DNA of 7,165 bases from Akkermansiaceae bacterium UBA1506 (lineage in GTDB: Bacteria; Verrucomicrobiota; Verrucomicrobiia; Verrucomicrobiales; DEV007), in NCBI GenBank assembly GCA_002323995.1, contig DCQY01000027.1:85450-92614 (forward strand). The letters run 5' to 3'. The position numbers and the translations under genes are program-made. Numbering within the stretch: position 1 is the first letter of the stretch; the number at the start of each line of letters is the position of its first letter. This document shows positions 4,782 through 7,165 of the stretch, piece after piece. Below the pieces are notes generated by a model, which worked only from the letters and a program-made list of their open reading frames with translations, had not been told where the DNA came from and made no database searches.

Positions 4782-6914
4782 ATGGCATTAATTTGGTTAC
4801 AGGATCATTTAAGTTTCCTGAGATTTAGGCTCGGGCTTGTGGCTTTGACTCTGAGTTTAACTTTGCTGCCGGTTGATGCACAAGTCTTTGGCGAAGGGGG
4901 ACTTTTTAACCGAAACAAGAAAGACTCCGGTTTGACCCCGGATCAGATTGGCGTGCCTAGTCCTAAGTCGGGTCGTGTTGAGGCACTGAAAGGACACGAA
5001 GTCAGCTTCGAAATCGTAGCGGAAGCTAAGACCCCCGGGTCGACTGTGGAGTTTCTGATTCGGACCTTTCCCTCTGCTGGAAAAATCGTGTCGATGGTGA
5101 GTAAGCCCAGCGAACGGAACAAGGCTGTGGTGACCTATCACGCCGATCCGAGCTCCAGTGCGACCTCAGATGTTTTTACTTTCGCAGTTCGTTACCGGGG
5201 AGGGCGTTACTCTGCTGCGGTGCGCTATGACATTGATCTTGTTGACCATAAAGCTGAAATCGTTGTTACCGAAGGCCTTGATTTTGGGGAGGTGATGATC
5301 GGGGATGAGTCTGTCGGAGATATCGTTGTGGCGAACAGTGGTGGGGCAACTTTTTCTCGCCAGCTGATTATTGGCGCGCCATGGCATATACTGAGCCCTG
5401 CGGACGGTAAATTGGCGATAGGCCCCGGCGAACGTCGAGCGATCAAAGTTGCATTTCGACCAGAGAGGAGAGGGGAGGCTTCCTATGTTCTTGGATTTAA
5501 TCGTAGTCGTCGGGGGTCGACCAAGTTAGAAGGAGTTGGAAAGCCCTCTTTTGAGATAGTCAATCAGGAGTTGGAACTTGTAATGAATGAGGAAGCCAAC
5601 CAGCGAGAGGGCGAGTTGATTCTGGTTAATCACAGCTCCAAGCCTACCCGAGTCTTTGCTACTGCCAGCACTCGTTTGGAAGGTAGCCTTAAAAAAGATT
5701 ACTTTCTGGCACCAGGTAAGGAGACTGCTATCCCGGTTAGCCTTTTGAGGCCCGATCTGGGTCCGTTCGCTGGGTCCGTTCAATTCCGAACCACGGCCGG
5801 CGATAGTCAAACAGCAAAAGTGGTATCGAGAGTAGCGCCCGGGAGAATCGAGCTGACGGTTCCGAACGCCCTCTCAGCTGAGGTAATTAATTTTGGCAAA
5901 GTAGAAGGCGGAAGATCTGTTGAGAGGCAGATGACTGTCTCCAATATTGGGGGGCTGCCGGTTCCATTGGAGTTTCATATTCCGGAGCCATTTCGCCTTC
6001 TCAACCAGCCGAGTTCTAGCCTCGCGCCGTTGTCATCAGTAGATCTTTCGATTGGTCTTAATCCAACCCAAAACTTTCGAGGGTCTGTCGATGTCTTGAT
6101 GAAAGTTTCGGCAAACGGTCAGTCAATTTCTACACGATTGCTTGGCAATGTTATTAAGCCGGAAGGAATGGCAACCACTTCGGGAGGCGATTGGTCCTCT
6201 GCAACCTCTCCGCTGAGAGGGTTGAGGTTAAGCTCCGGCACGCTCAGGTCGTCACTTGATGACCCTGCTCCATCACAGGGAAGCGCAGAGGAAGCGCTTT
6301 CGGATGTGTCACCAATGCCAACGGAACCAACGACTGAACGATCGAAGGTGGATCATGAAATGAATCAACAAAAGGGGGAGCAACAGATTGACAAAATTCC
6401 CGCCAAGATGACGAATGCTTCTGAGTTGGCGGCGTCCTCAGTAAAGGCGAGAAAGGTTCAAGAAAGTTTGCGTAGCCCAGAAGATTTATCGTTGTTTTCA
6501 TCGGAGAGTAATGAGATTACGATCGGCTGGACAACGCCGCGTGATTCAGAGAATTACACCTTCGAAGTGGAGTTGTTAGGTATGTTTTTTGCTGAGGGTG
6601 GAGTGGGTCCTGTGGCGATGTGGATGCCTCACGAAGCCGTTGAAATGGAACGTATTGGGCGACTCATGAAAGCGCGGATTCTCGAGCTTAGCCCTGCCTC
6701 TAACTATGAATTCCGCATTTTCATGATCGATGAAATCGGCCAGAGTTCAGCGGCTTCGAAGGTGATAAAAGCACGGACGAGTGCGCCCATGGACTGGACG
6801 TATATTTACCTCGCTCTGATCGTGGTTGCCCTGATCGGGCTCGGTTATGGTATTTACCGCATGGTAAGGAATCGTGGCCCTGTTGGTTACGAAGCCGAAC
6901 ATGCTGACCTTTAA
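4782..6914 (+). CDS. exported, C-terminally membrane-anchored protein with Ig-like, ASH-type and fibronectin III-like domains
   Basis: A 710-residue protein from ATG 4782; an in-frame TTG at 4776 would add two residues. The ATG is preferred because an AGG (4770-4772) lies 9 bases upstream. A signal peptide covers 1-33, with arginines at 14 and 16, a Leu-rich core, and likely cleavage after Val-Asp-Ala. Then come an Ig/cadherin-like beta domain (about 54-155), an ASH-like domain (about 158-256, with DFGEV and a following N-x-G-G), a divergent beta-sandwich (about 260-352) and a second clear ASH-like domain (about 354-458, with NFGKV and NIGG). A Ser/Thr/Glu/Gln-rich linker (about 462-563) leads to a fibronectin III-like domain (about 566-667, with ITIGWTTP and the NYEFRIF strand). 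The end is one transmembrane helix (about 673-692), then basic residues and a short tail. This predicts a large extracytoplasmic region with the tail in the cytoplasm. No catalytic motif is seen. A structural, adhesive or envelope-scaffold role is only an inference. Confidence 0.85.
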   Translation: MALIWLQDHLSFLRFRLGLVALTLSLTLLPVDAQVFGEGGLFNRNKKDSGLTPDQIGVPSPKSGRVEALKGHEVSFEIVAEAKTPGSTVEFLIRTFPSAGKIVSMVSKPSERNKAVVTYHADPSSSATSDVFTFAVRYRGGRYSAAVRYDIDLVDHKAEIVVTEGLDFGEVMIGDESVGDIVVANSGGATFSRQLIIGAPWHILSPADGKLAIGPGERRAIKVAFRPERRGEASYVLGFNRSRRGSTKLEGVGKPSFEIVNQELELVMNEEANQREGELILVNHSSKPTRVFATASTRLEGSLKKDYFLAPGKETAIPVSLLRPDLGPFAGSVQFRTTAGDSQTAKVVSRVAPGRIELTVPNALSAEVINFGKVEGGRSVERQMTVSNIGGLPVPLEFHIPEPFRLLNQPSSSLAPLSSVDLSIGLNPTQNFRGSVDVLMKVSANGQSISTRLLGNVIKPEGMATTSGGDWSSATSPLRGLRLSSGTLRSSLDDPAPSQGSAEEALSDVSPMPTEPTTERSKVDHEMNQQKGEQQIDKIPAKMTNASELAASSVKARKVQESLRSPEDLSLFSSESNEITIGWTTPRDSENYTFEVELLGMFFAEGGVGPVAMWMPHEAVEMERIGRLMKARILELSPASNYEFRIFMIDEIGQSSAASKVIKARTSAPMDWTYIYLALIVVALIGLGYGIYRMVRNRGPVGYEAEHADL

Positions 6915-7156
6915 GACTTCGCCTGCTTGGTCTCTTCAGTTCGGCATACACAACAAAGCTCTCGGCCGTTGGCCGTCACCCGAAAGTCCCGCTCGGGGTG
7001 AGTAACATCCGTCGCTCCACAGGACTCGCATACGTGGAATGCCTCGCTATCAGTCGTGGAAGATTGTTGAAACCTGTGGCGTCGCACGGCAGCTTCGGTG
7101 TTCTGTTTTGCGCCGGCGATGAACGAGGGTATGAAAGCGAGAAGATAAGGGGCCAT
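6911..7156 (-). CDS. small zinc-ribbon protein of unknown function, possibly 5'-partial
   Basis: From ATG 7156 this is an 81-residue protein; the frame stays open to the window edge (TTG at 7165), so the true start may lie outside. The first 15 or so residues are hydrophobic (APYLLAFIPSFIAGA), like a short membrane or signal segment. A polar stretch follows. The C-terminal half has a four-cysteine ribbon, CESC at residues 43-46 and CCVC at 68-71, with 21 residues between the inner cysteines and a ribbon-like turn (TANGREL) before the second pair. The spacing fits a structural zinc site. The tail is Lys/Glu-rich. I do not recognise a named family. Its stop codon overlaps that of the convergent upstream gene. 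That it is a real gene is supported by the paired CxxC motifs and the open frame, but its function is unknown. Confidence 0.65.
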   Translation of the reverse strand: MAPYLLAFIPSFIAGAKQNTEAAVRRHRFQQSSTTDSEAFHVCESCGATDVTHPERDFRVTANGRELCCVCRTEETKQAKS

Positions 7157-7165
7157 TCCAGTCAA

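Noticed and set aside
4748..4828. 26-codon open frame (ATG to TAG) overlapping the start of the Ig/ASH gene
   Set aside because: No ribosome binding site and no recognisable leader-peptide feature; it overlaps the signal peptide coding region and looks like chance.
4857..5810. Several minus-strand open frames of 73-94 codons under the Ig/ASH gene
   Set aside because: They mutually overlap, have no domain features, and the plus-strand frame is continuous with a coherent domain order.
1..7165. CRISPR arrays, tRNA/rRNA genes, insertion sequences, phage or toxin-antitoxin genes
   Set aside because: No direct-repeat arrays, cloverleaf-like sequences, transposase motifs or terminal inverted repeats were seen on either strand.

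Overview
The window most likely comes from a Gram-negative bacterium of the Planctomycetes-Verrucomicrobia (PVC) group, perhaps a verrucomicrobial lineage. This is an inference. It rests on an outer-membrane two-partner-secretion transporter, a secreted DUF1080/3-keto-disaccharide hydrolase (a family expanded in PVC bacteria and Bacteroidota), a large ASH/Ig/fibronectin-type single-pass protein, GC content near 50% by eye, GTG/TTG start options, and very poor Shine-Dalgarno sequences. Nothing in the window fixes the taxon.

Layout. Positions 1-1680 (+) hold the 3' part of a TpsB/ShlB/FhaC-type gene (POTRA domains plus beta-barrel) that begins before the window. Positions 1707-2279 (-) encode an exported TlpA/thioredoxin-fold protein, convergent with the transporter. 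It is divergent from the exported DUF1080 gene at 2365-3012 (+), and the two share an 85-bp intergenic region. A 90-bp gap with a small hairpin leads to rsfS (3103-3474, GTG start) and cinA (3478-4716), which are 3 bp apart and form an apparent two-gene operon. After a 65-bp gap comes a long exported, C-terminally anchored multidomain protein (4782-6914). Its stop codon overlaps that of a convergent small zinc-ribbon gene (6911-7156, minus strand, possibly continuing past the right edge).

How the genes relate. Four of the seven genes encode envelope or exported proteins: transporter, periplasmic redox protein, exported sugar-acting hydrolase and anchored Ig-like protein. rsfS and cinA are cytoplasmic housekeeping genes, for ribosome silencing and for NAD by-product or nucleotide repair. 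I see no single pathway linking all seven. There is no tRNA, rRNA, CRISPR array, insertion sequence or phage gene, and no gene-free stretch longer than 90 bp.

No clearly novel system is evident. The least explained parts are the ASH/Ig/FnIII anchored protein, its convergent zinc-ribbon neighbour, and a shared 8-base word in two of the intergenic regions.
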